Assembly (NCBI GenBank): GCA_012960975.1
Contig: DUAE01000024.1
Location: forward strand, 1-35,131
Direction: 5' to 3'
DNA: 35,131 nt
Origin: Candidatus Poseidoniales archaeon
GTDB taxonomy: Archaea > Thermoplasmatota > Poseidoniia > Poseidoniales > Thalassarchaeaceae
Notes under the pieces: generated by a model
Told to the model about the DNA's origin: nothing
Database searches by the model: none
The model's input: the letters and a program-made list of their open reading frames with translations, nothing else
Shown here: positions 7,989 through 15,076 of the stretch, piece after piece
How positions within the stretch are numbered: the first letter of the stretch is position 1
Layout of the letters: every line of letters starts with the position of its first letter
Made by a program: the position numbers and the translations under genes

Positions 7989-8920
7989 AGCATCCCCTTA
8001 TCGAGCACATCACGGTCCCCGTGGTAGAATTCAACATCATCTTCATCAAATTCTTTATCGCCAAAAGACCCATCGGTTGGAGTCAAAGTAATTACCGCTC
8101 CACCAGAGCCATGTAGGGCTTCGTAAGCCAACACTTCGCCAGCGTAATTATTGTGCTGACCCATGGTTGCAGCCATCCACCAGGCTGGCTTGTATGCCAC
8201 CACTTTGCTGACTCTTATTTGACCGTGAATGTCTCGACTTAATTGACTCAAATCCTCTAATCGTCCTGCTGCGAAGAATTCCAATATTTTTCGATTCCAA
8301 TCATCGTCTTTTTGTGAATGAATCCGGTCATCTACCTCATCGATGTGTTCGGTAAACATACGATTTGACAAACTTGCTACAACTACGACAATCGCCTTCT
8401 TGCCCTGTTCTGCCAGAACATCACGAGCAGCCTTGCCGAGAACGATTGTTTCGGCTCGATTCGCATACATATTGCTCGATACTATACAAGCTGGAATTCG
8501 GTTGTCTGGATTCAATAATTGCAAAGCAACAACCGAGCCGGTATCGATTGGGAATCCCTCATATGCAACTGTGCGCGAATGGAGTCCTCGTTTCTCTGCT
8601 GCACTTGCGTATCCATTCGCAAAATCAACATCTATTTTGAAGTCGTATGGCATACCTCCAAGATAATGAAAATCATCGTCAACATGTGTCCAAACAGGAT
8701 TTTCGAGCGCTTGAATTTGATGTCCGACAATGCTCGGCCATGTCGTCGAGTAAATCAAAATTAAATCGGCTTCACTCTCTTCTATGCGCTTGCGGCATGC
8801 ATCGTATGCTGAACGCAGTTTACCATAACCTTCGTTTGCTTCAGGGCATAGCAGAGGATGAGGATGGGGTGGACAGTATATACCGAATAAAATCTCAGGT
8901 TCATTCATTTCTTCAGCCAT
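7985..8920 (-). CDS. LigB-family dioxygenase, AmnA-like non-catalytic subunit
   Basis: 311 residues, a diverged paralogue of the next gene upstream. The fold markers remain (CPPHPHPLL near residue 20, PIDTGSVVALQLL, ASLSNRMF, WWMAATMG), but metal ligands are lost. The PHW motif of the catalytic subunit is STTWP here (about residues 58-62), and the Glu before the C-terminal WMM segment is missing. This is the pattern of the alpha subunit of 2-aminophenol 1,6-dioxygenase, which forms a heterotetramer with the beta subunit and binds no iron. A GAGGTGA ribosome-binding site precedes the ATG and overlaps the stop codon of the upstream gene, so the two subunits are translationally coupled. It overlaps the RidA gene by 4 bp. 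Confidence 0.85.
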   Translation of the reverse strand: MAEEMNEPEILFGIYCPPHPHPLLCPEANEGYGKLRSAYDACRKRIEESEADLILIYSTTWPSIVGHQIQALENPVWTHVDDDFHYLGGMPYDFKIDVDFANGYASAAEKRGLHSRTVAYEGFPIDTGSVVALQLLNPDNRIPACIVSSNMYANRAETIVLGKAARDVLAEQGKKAIVVVVASLSNRMFTEHIDEVDDRIHSQKDDDWNRKILEFFAAGRLEDLSQLSRDIHGQIRVSKVVAYKPAWWMAATMGQHNNYAGEVLAYEALHGSGGAVITLTPTDGSFGDKEFDEDDVEFYHGDRDVLDKGML

Positions 8921-8929
8921 AATCTCACC

Positions 8930-9838
8930 TCAAAGAACGTACTCCCGCGTTTCGTCATTTGGATCCCAAGAAGCAATTAAGTTTCCAGTACCAATAACTG
9001 ATTGATAACCATATATTTCTGCAGAATAATCTGGGTGTCCCATTGCAGCCATCATCCAAATCAGTCCGCCACCCTCAGTTTCTGCAATCGTTTGCTCAGT
9101 AAATTCTGGCATAATATCGATGACTTCACGACTTTTTCCTTGGCGCATCAAATCGATAATTTTCATATCCCAAACGTATTGACTATGATTGTAAATGTGC
9201 TCTAAACTCATGTCCTCGGGCAAAGGCGCCTCGGTGACGAAATGTCTGTGAGAAAGGCTGTGGCTTGATACCAAAACGACGCGCTTGCCGCTTTCTTCGA
9301 TTGCTTTGGCGCAAGCGCGACCCAGCGCGCCAGCCTGCTCGATCATAACTTCTGGTGAGTAATAATGAGTATTCCGATTCGATGAAATCGTCACGATTGG
9401 CTTATCCCAATCGGGATTCAATAAATGGCAACTGGTTATCGTGCCATAATCGACACGAAAATCAGGATTAGTCATCATCTTGGTAATTATTCCAGCCTCA
9501 TCTGCCGCCTCACGCATTTTTTCAGCAAGATCAACATCGACTTTTAGGTCGTAATTGAAACGGAATAGATTTGGGAAAATAGGGTCAACAGATTTCGATT
9601 TGAATTCTGGTAAGCCAAGGAAATGTGTGCCGATATAGGTTTGCCAATGTGGCGTGAAAATAACTATTGCATCATAATCGATATTTTTCAATTTTCTAGC
9701 GAGGCGAGCATATCCCCACCGAAGCGTTTCCCATCCACCTTCGGAATAAGCTTCATTTTGAGGAGGATTATCTGCATAAACAAGGTGAGGTGGATGTGGT
9801 GCGAGGCATCCAAGAACGATTTCACCTTTGGACATCAT
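8930..9838 (-). CDS. LigB-family extradiol dioxygenase, AmnB-like catalytic subunit
   Basis: 302 residues, a class III extradiol ring-cleavage dioxygenase. Recognised features are LAPHPPHLVY with His15, FTPHWQ with His65, the SSHSLSHRHF segment with candidate base His198 (or His194), and ETEGG before WMMAAMG, with Glu254 or Glu256. His15, His65 and Glu254 correspond in spacing to the Fe(II) ligands His13, His62 and Glu251 of Pseudomonas AmnB. The GGWETLRW and KSVDPIFPN segments also look AmnB-like (recalled, not aligned). The family opens the ring of 2-aminophenols or catechols with O2. It is the first gene of a three-gene operon (catalytic subunit, structural subunit, RidA). The exact substrate cannot be read from sequence; protocatechuate-type substrates remain possible. 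Confidence 0.88.
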   Translation of the reverse strand: MMSKGEIVLGCLAPHPPHLVYADNPPQNEAYSEGGWETLRWGYARLARKLKNIDYDAIVIFTPHWQTYIGTHFLGLPEFKSKSVDPIFPNLFRFNYDLKVDVDLAEKMREAADEAGIITKMMTNPDFRVDYGTITSCHLLNPDWDKPIVTISSNRNTHYYSPEVMIEQAGALGRACAKAIEESGKRVVLVSSHSLSHRHFVTEAPLPEDMSLEHIYNHSQYVWDMKIIDLMRQGKSREVIDIMPEFTEQTIAETEGGGLIWMMAAMGHPDYSAEIYGYQSVIGTGNLIASWDPNDETREYVL

Positions 9839-9855
9839 TTGCCGGAGCGTCGTTT

Positions 9856-9868
9856 CAGTTATGATACA
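9856..9868 (-). promoter_or_regulatory. Candidate TATA box for the LigB/RidA operon
   Basis: The minus strand reads TATCATAA (9866-9859), centred about 25 bases before the ATG at 9838. There is no ribosome-binding sequence before this ATG. The spacing fits an archaeal TATA box serving a leaderless transcript. Weak evidence: one motif and one distance. Confidence 0.3.
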
Positions 9869-9922
9869 GTCGCTCTGGGCAATTCACAGTATTCTTCAGC
9901 AATGTGCGTCCGCAGTCCATTC

Positions 9923-10327
9923 ATGAAATGGGAAGAACCGCCACTTTGGCCCGTTGCGATTCCATCAGGGTTTGGTTTTCTTATCGGAATTTTACCATAT
10001 CTGACCGAAGTACCTTACCTGTCTAAAGAATCGATTAATTTCTCGGTTCTAGTTTTGTTAATCGCTGCATTGAGTTTGTTCCTTTTGAATGAGAAATACG
10101 GAAATAAATTCGAGCTTTATGCGGGTTACCTTGCCGGAATTTTCATTGGATTTTTACCCATTAAGGCCTTCGCAGTTTGGTTTATCATCGTCGGATTAAC
10201 ATGGGTATTCCAATCCACCTACATGTGGAAATACAATTTCCCACCATTCAGGATTGGAATCTGGATTGCCCTAGGTTCGATGACTGGATTATATGTCGGT
10301 GGAATTGTCGCATACAATATTCCATGA
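9923..10327 (+). CDS. Small multi-TM membrane protein of unknown function
   Basis: 134 residues from the ATG at 9923 (MKWEEPPLWP). An in-frame ATG at 9902 would add seven residues, and there is no ribosome-binding sequence to decide between them. The frame stays open further upstream, but that part is antisense to the dioxygenase gene. Four or five hydrophobic segments are visible: about 10-29 (VAIPSGFGFLIGILPYL), 38-54 (VLVLLIAALSLFLL), 65-97 (YLAGIFIGFLPI, then FAVWFIIVGLTWVF) and 110-132 (IWIALGSMTGLYVGGIVAY). No family recognised. It is divergent from the dioxygenase operon and convergent with the PAP2 gene (11-bp gap). Confidence 0.6.
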   Translation: MKWEEPPLWPVAIPSGFGFLIGILPYLTEVPYLSKESINFSVLVLLIAALSLFLLNEKYGNKFELYAGYLAGIFIGFLPIKAFAVWFIIVGLTWVFQSTYMWKYNFPPFRIGIWIALGSMTGLYVGGIVAYNIP

Positions 10328-10338
10328 ATAAAAATTGC

Positions 10339-11751
10339 TTATTGTGTAGCACTTGTGGTGCGAGGACGGGTAATACCTTCGATGACTATTCCCGTAATAA
10401 AAAATGCTGGCATACTAGCCAGAAGAGCAGAGTAAATCAGTTCGTCATCGACATAATGTGGAGTTATTCTCAATTCACCTATACCTCCTCCACTCACCGA
10501 TTCATCAGAAATTCGAGCAATGATTAGGTGTGTATCGAAAAGGCTGTTAGGAATAACTGAGAAATCGATTGACTCATCTATTGGAATTTGTGTTATTTGT
10601 TCGAAATTAGAAATTGAATTCCAATCGATTTTTCCTCGAGTCATATGTCCCTCAGCCGATTTCAAGTCTACCAGCATAACCTCAACTGGATATTCTCCGA
10701 CATTTTTTACTATCATCGTAACCGGATAATTCAGCGAATGTACCTCGATGACGTCGATAATCACATCACCCTCGCCGAAGCGGAAATTAGCTTGATCCTC
10801 ATCGACACCGGCCCCATCGACAACCCCGAGCATCAACCAAGATGAACAGACTAATGCGACTCCAATAGCAGCGATGGTCTGCCGACGATCAGGCAATAAT
10901 GAAGCCAAACCCTTCTCTTGACGTGCACGAACAATCGGCTGTACAGCATGGACAAATCCAGCGGTAATTATTGCCATCATTAATCCCGGAATCACATCGA
11001 AAACCCAGTGAATCCCAAGGTATTGAATAGAAAATAAATAAATAAATAAATTTCCCATGATAAACAAGTCAAATTCTCGATGGCGCCAATCGGAAATCGA
11101 AATTCCTAATTCGCGAACATGTAATCTATTGATCATCAAAAGTGAGGCCGACAATCCGATGTGTAAACTCGGAATTGAATTGTCCATCGGATCATTGTCG
11201 ACAAAGAATCGTAAAGTAAAGTCATCATGATACAATAAAGCGTCCATCCCAGGAATGAACGAAGAGGTTACTTCGACATTGAAGAAAAGGTATAGTGGTA
11301 CACTAAGAATGTAGATTAGGAAGTAATTCAGAGCCGCTTTGTCAGCCATTCTCTCGTCGCGGCTGAGCATGTAATACATCGGGCTGAACCAGATAATGAA
11401 TAGGTACATGAAGAGGTAATGAGCCGACAAAATATCCGTCAAAAGGTCATTTTCAAAAGCCTCTTGAATGCGTAAAGTCCAATCTCCCTCAATCGACCAA
11501 AACCAATGTGTAAATCCTCCAACGCGTGCCTTCATCGGCTCGTTATGGTGATCTATCAACGCCTTGTAAATGAACATCAAGACGTAGAGAGCGATGTGCC
11601 AACCGTATCCCTTCTTCCGGATTTCACCAGGTAACTCGCGAAGTCCGACTCGCTTTTCCGGCTCATTTCTTGTGAGGAACCAATGGACGGGTAGTGTCAT
11701 CAGCAATAGTGCACCCATCGAAGTCCCGTAGGGTCCGACTGGCCAAACCAT
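10339..11751 (-). CDS. PAP2-superfamily membrane enzyme, AUR1/inositol-phosphotransferase-like, with extra C-terminal domain
   Basis: 470 residues. The N-terminal 290 residues hold about six to seven membrane helices and the PAP2 active-site motifs: NSIPSLHIG (PSLH at 194-197) and YLGIHWVFDVIPG (His248, Asp252). The PSLH form and the spacing resemble the AUR1/inositol-phosphorylceramide-synthase branch and related inositol-phosphotransferases, rather than soluble phosphatases, which have PSGH. After a seventh or eighth helix (TIAAIGVALVCSSWLML, about 292-308) comes an extracytoplasmic, beta-rich domain of about 130 residues of unknown role, then a final helix (MPAFFITGIVIEG). Likely role: transfer or removal of a phosphate-linked head group on membrane lipids. 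It is divergent from the VOC-cupin gene. Confidence 0.75.
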   Translation of the reverse strand: MVWPVGPYGTSMGALLLMTLPVHWFLTRNEPEKRVGLRELPGEIRKKGYGWHIALYVLMFIYKALIDHHNEPMKARVGGFTHWFWSIEGDWTLRIQEAFENDLLTDILSAHYLFMYLFIIWFSPMYYMLSRDERMADKAALNYFLIYILSVPLYLFFNVEVTSSFIPGMDALLYHDDFTLRFFVDNDPMDNSIPSLHIGLSASLLMINRLHVRELGISISDWRHREFDLFIMGNLFIYLFSIQYLGIHWVFDVIPGLMMAIITAGFVHAVQPIVRARQEKGLASLLPDRRQTIAAIGVALVCSSWLMLGVVDGAGVDEDQANFRFGEGDVIIDVIEVHSLNYPVTMIVKNVGEYPVEVMLVDLKSAEGHMTRGKIDWNSISNFEQITQIPIDESIDFSVIPNSLFDTHLIIARISDESVSGGGIGELRITPHYVDDELIYSALLASMPAFFITGIVIEGITRPRTTSATQ

Positions 11752-11864
11752 ATCTTGAATCGAATGGCTTCGCTTTGAAAGAAGTTTAGATTTAATTTTC
11801 TAGTGATTTTTGTGAGAACTAAAAAGAAAATCCCAAAGATATTCGGATTACGTTAAGGTTATCG

Positions 11865-11874
11865 TTATAATAAA
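11865..11874 (+). promoter_or_regulatory. Candidate TATA box for the VOC-cupin gene
   Basis: TTATAATAAA, centred 25-26 bases before the ATG at 11895, lies in a very A/T-rich 125-bp gap between divergent genes. The spacing fits an archaeal TATA box with transcription starting at or near the start codon, and it favours 11895 over the ATG at 11886 as start. Confidence 0.4.
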
Positions 11875-11894
11875 TTTTGATTAAGATGTGTATA

Positions 11895-12977
11895 ATGACT
11901 AATGAAGGATGGGTAATTCTGCCATCAAAAGTATTGGATGATGACATTAGATTTTTCACAGAAACATTAGGTATGAAAATGGATACAATCTATCCTGCAG
12001 ATCATCCAAGAGTCGCAGAATTTTCAGGGATGGGATTGCGACTCAGAATCGATATGGATGAAAAGATTTCACCGGGTCTATTACGAATTTGCACCGATGA
12101 AAAGGATGAAAAATTTGCTGGCCATACCCAAATGGTAGCGCCGAATGGAACGGTCGTCGAAATTGCCCCAAACAATCCACCGATGGTAATTCCAAAGACC
12201 GAACATAGTTTCCAAACACGTCGACTAGCCGATAGTGATTCATGGGTAATTGGGCGAGCCGGAATGTATTACCGAGACCTGATTCAAGGTAGACTTGGGG
12301 GTTCGATAATCGCGAGTCATATCAGAATAGCCGAAGGCGGGCCAGTTCCAGATATGGTGCATTATCACAAAGTCGGATTTCAGCTTATTTTCTGCATAAA
12401 TGGCTGGGTTGATGTTGTCTATGAAGATCAGGGTGAACCGATTCGATTAACCGCGGGTGATTGTTTTATTCAACCGCCAGAAATTCGCCATCGAGTGTTG
12501 TTTTCAGGCGATAATTTAGAGGTTGTCGAGATTGGTGTACCGGCAGATCATGTCACAGTCATCGACCATGAAATGGAATTACCGACCGAACATTTGCGAC
12601 CTGATAGGGAATGGCAAGGTCAGAAGTTTGTTCACAATCAAGCCTCGGAAGCGACTTGGCAAGAATTCAGATTACCGGGATTTGTTTGCCGCGACACAAC
12701 AATTTGTGAGAATACCAAAGGTGTCGCGAGTGTTCAGGTTGTCAAACCAAGTGAAGGCAAAACGGTTTGGTCGAGTCACGAAGGAGATATTTTGTTCAAT
12801 TATATCATGAGTGGTGGCTTAACACTCGAAGGAGAAGGCGTAGAGTCACAGATTCTTGGAAAAGGAGATGCATTCGTCATCCCACCAGGAATGAGGGTGA
12901 AATATTCTGATGCGATGCAAGATTTGGAATTGATTGAAGTCTCCGTCCCTGGTGAATTCAAAACTCAATTCGATTAA
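11895..12977 (+). CDS. VOC (glyoxalase-like) domain fused to two cupin domains
   Basis: 360 residues from the ATG at 11895; an ATG at 11886 and a TTG at 11877 are also in frame. Residues about 1-105 resemble a VOC/glyoxalase beta-alpha fold (ILPSKVLDDDIRFFTETLGM, then MGLRLRIDM and VEIAPNNPP). Residues about 155-215 form a cupin with likely metal ligands His156, His158, Gln163 and His199 (HYHKVGFQL, then PPEIRHRVL). Residues about 290-350 form a second cupin (SSHEGDILFNYIMSGG, then GDAFVIPPG) that keeps the fold but few ligands. Such bicupins are often small-molecule dioxygenases or isomerases; the substrate is unknown. It lies two genes from the LigB/RidA operon, so a shared pathway is possible but unproven. 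It overlaps the next, convergent gene by 4 bp. Confidence 0.78.
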   Translation: MTNEGWVILPSKVLDDDIRFFTETLGMKMDTIYPADHPRVAEFSGMGLRLRIDMDEKISPGLLRICTDEKDEKFAGHTQMVAPNGTVVEIAPNNPPMVIPKTEHSFQTRRLADSDSWVIGRAGMYYRDLIQGRLGGSIIASHIRIAEGGPVPDMVHYHKVGFQLIFCINGWVDVVYEDQGEPIRLTAGDCFIQPPEIRHRVLFSGDNLEVVEIGVPADHVTVIDHEMELPTEHLRPDREWQGQKFVHNQASEATWQEFRLPGFVCRDTTICENTKGVASVQVVKPSEGKTVWSSHEGDILFNYIMSGGLTLEGEGVESQILGKGDAFVIPPGMRVKYSDAMQDLELIEVSVPGEFKTQFD

Positions 12978-13717
12978 TTATCGTCGACTAGTAAATCTAT
13001 TTCAGGGATAAAAGACGCGAGCACTGCACCGAGACTGAAAACCATTAGCCATTCGAAGAAAGCTGCTCGAGTGAGTATAGGCGATGCTAATTCGGTGCAG
13101 ATAACAACACTATCTAGATAAGATTCTACACTTGATAAATCACCTTCACCGCCAACGACCAGCCCGAAATGAATACTCATCAGAATAAAACTTGAAACTG
13201 AAATTGTCGCAGCGATAATTCTGTTTTTCAAAATTAATGAAAAACTCTCGTCAATTTCTGACATTTTTATACTCACAAAACTTGCGATAACAACCCAAAT
13301 TGCTGCACCTGTGAATATTATTATCGCCTGAAAAATATGCAAAATCATCTGTTCATGCCATGGTGTGAATGCTATCCAAGAGGTTGTCAATCCGGATGTA
13401 ACTCCTGCCAAAGTCGACATTTTATTCCAAAATATCAGGCGGCTTTCAATATCATATTTTTCCAGCCAATTTTGGCGTAACGTCCCTATTTGAATAAAGG
13501 CAAGTGTGAGCATAATACCAGTAATTGAGAGGCCGATAGTGAATGGAATTCCAGATTCTGGATTGACATCGGTATCTGAAATAAAAGGCAGCCAAGGATC
13601 ACATCCTTCACGGACCCAAACGAAATAACTTAACAGAATTGTTGAAAAAATTCCAAAGATTGTCGCAATGTGATTGAATCGGACCCACTTTGCTTGAAGC
13701 AACCTCTGCATGAACAT
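12974..13717 (-). CDS. Frag1/DRAM/Sfk1-like six-TM membrane protein
   Basis: 247 residues with about six hydrophobic segments: TIFGIFSTILLSYFVWV, IGLSITGIMLTLAFI, MSTLAGVTSGLTTSWIAF, IFQAIIIFTGAAIWVVIASF, IIAATISVSSFILMSI and EWLMVFSLGAVLASFIP. Segment LPFISDTDVNPESG after the first helix is typical of the Frag1/DRAM/Sfk1 family, whose members act in GPI-anchor remodelling, autophagy or lipid asymmetry in eukaryotes. The archaeal role is unknown. The start is the ATG at 13717 (MFMQRLLQ). It is divergent from the YbaK gene with only 50 bp between them. Confidence 0.6.
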   Translation of the reverse strand: MFMQRLLQAKWVRFNHIATIFGIFSTILLSYFVWVREGCDPWLPFISDTDVNPESGIPFTIGLSITGIMLTLAFIQIGTLRQNWLEKYDIESRLIFWNKMSTLAGVTSGLTTSWIAFTPWHEQMILHIFQAIIIFTGAAIWVVIASFVSIKMSEIDESFSLILKNRIIAATISVSSFILMSIHFGLVVGGEGDLSSVESYLDSVVICTELASPILTRAAFFEWLMVFSLGAVLASFIPEIDLLVDDN

Positions 13718-13767
13718 CGGTCAGACCACCCTGACCTTCAATTCAACGCCCCAATGATGAAGTTCAG

Positions 13768-14250
13768 ATGCGAACATCAGAGATTATGGGTGGGCACGAG
13801 GTATGGCTTGCTGAATGTGCTAAATTGAATTTTAAACCGAATCCAAGGCGATATGCAGCGGGCACTCGGACGAGTCAAGATGCGGCTGAACAACTTGGTT
13901 GTGAAGTCGCACATATTGCAAAATCCATCGTATTCAAGGGTGAATTGAGCGCAATTGTAGTCATCACTTCTGGGGCGAATAGAGTAGACCGAAAGCGCAA
14001 AGTGAAGCGTATTTTGGGCTACAAACCATCGATGGTTGATGCTGATTATATCATTGAAAATACAGGTTATGCACCGGGAGGAGTTCCACCCTTCGGCCAC
14101 CTAAAGCCATGCATCATGCTGATGGATGAAGATCTGTTTCAATATGACCTCATCTGGGGAGCAGGTGGCTCTGCAGACAGTGTTTTTCCAATTACTCCCG
14201 ATGAATTATGCGAGCTTACTGATGCGCTCGTCGGAGATGTCAAACAATAG
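13768..14250 (+). CDS. YbaK/ProX-type aminoacyl-tRNA deacylase
   Basis: 160 residues with the YbaK/EbsC fold: AAEQLGCEVAHIAKSIVF with the conserved catalytic-site Lys52, a strand pair around AIVVITSGANRVD, and the signature TGYAPGGVPPFGH (99-111). The family clears misacylated tRNA (Cys- or Ala-tRNA-Pro and relatives) in trans; which tRNA is served here cannot be told. It starts at 13768; an ATG at 13786 is also in frame. The stop at 14250 is followed after 8 bp by the SMUG1 gene, so the two are probably co-transcribed. Confidence 0.9.
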   Translation: MRTSEIMGGHEVWLAECAKLNFKPNPRRYAAGTRTSQDAAEQLGCEVAHIAKSIVFKGELSAIVVITSGANRVDRKRKVKRILGYKPSMVDADYIIENTGYAPGGVPPFGHLKPCIMLMDEDLFQYDLIWGAGGSADSVFPITPDELCELTDALVGDVKQ

Positions 14251-14258
14251 GTGAGAAA

Positions 14259-14990
14259 TTGTTAGAATCACTATTGATCGATGCTGCGGCAAGATTGCGA
14301 GATGATGTTGAATCGTATGCAGATGATTTGGTCGAACAAGGCTTGGTTGATTGCATCTACAATCCTCTTGTTTATGCTTGGCAACCTCATCTCGCTTATC
14401 TAAAAAAAGCTGCGAAAGGAAAGGCAAATACACTCCTGTTGGGAATGAATCCAGGCCCGCATGGCATGGGGCAAATGGGAATTCCTTTCGCTGCAACCGC
14501 TATGGTTCGCGAAATATTAGAGATTCGCGATTTACCAGTCGAGCAGCCACGAAATTTGCATCCTAAGCGGCCGGTTAGCGGGCTGGATTGGCCCAAAGAA
14601 GAAGTGTCTGGAACAAGGCTCTGGGGTTTGCTTTCAGACCATTATGGTTCGAGTGAAAATATACTTTCGAAGGTTTTCCTCGTTAATCACTGTCCGTTGA
14701 TGCTATTCTCAGGGGAACGTGCAACAAATATCACTCCGGACAAAATTTCCGGGTTAACAAATCGATTACTACTCGAACGATGTGATGAGCATCTAAGGGA
14801 AATTGTAGATATTTTTGGAATCACTACTGTCATTGGAGTGGGGAAATTCGCAGAAAAACGCGCATTAAAAGCTCTATCAAATACCGATGTAGAAGTCAAG
14901 ACCTGTTGGCATCCGAGTCCTGCTTCACCCCTCGCGAATAAAAATGGTGGATCAGATTGGCGAGACAATGTCCGCACAGTCCTTCCATGA
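14259..14990 (+). CDS. smug1: SMUG1-type (family 3) uracil-DNA glycosylase
   Basis: 243 residues. It has the SMUG1 signature GMNPGPHGMGQMG (62-74), in which Asn64 corresponds to the active-site Asn of human SMUG1 (NPGPFGM), and HPSPASPLANKN with the second catalytic-site His218. Internal blocks HPKRPVSGLDWP, VSGTRLWG and VIGVGKFAEKRA also track the animal and bacterial enzymes. It excises uracil and oxidised pyrimidines such as hydroxymethyluracil. The start is a TTG at 14259 with AGGTGAG just upstream; no ATG fits the conserved N-terminal helix. It is 8 bp behind YbaK. The family is uncommon in archaea, which suggests acquisition from bacteria (inference). Confidence 0.93.
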   Translation: MLESLLIDAAARLRDDVESYADDLVEQGLVDCIYNPLVYAWQPHLAYLKKAAKGKANTLLLGMNPGPHGMGQMGIPFAATAMVREILEIRDLPVEQPRNLHPKRPVSGLDWPKEEVSGTRLWGLLSDHYGSSENILSKVFLVNHCPLMLFSGERATNITPDKISGLTNRLLLERCDEHLREIVDIFGITTVIGVGKFAEKRALKALSNTDVEVKTCWHPSPASPLANKNGGSDWRDNVRTVLP

Positions 14991-15076
14991 GAATGCCAAT
15001 AATACCTGATAACCTAGGTATAATCCTGACTCATCCTACACGGAGTTGTTAAGAGAAATACATCCTTCCGAGATTG

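Noticed and set aside
7985-9838. MEMO-family proteins instead of LigB dioxygenases.
   Set aside because: HPPHLVY, PHW and the AmnB-like spacing of ligands fit the ring-cleavage branch, and the duplicated inactive subunit is typical of it.
9623-9901. Upstream extension of the small membrane protein gene.
   Set aside because: This part lies antisense within the dioxygenase gene and its promoter and has no membrane-protein continuity. The starts at 9902 or 9923 are more plausible.
11790-11840. ATTTTCT...AGAAAAT repeat in the PAP2/VOC-cupin gap.
   Set aside because: Low-complexity A/T pairing, expected by chance in such a region.
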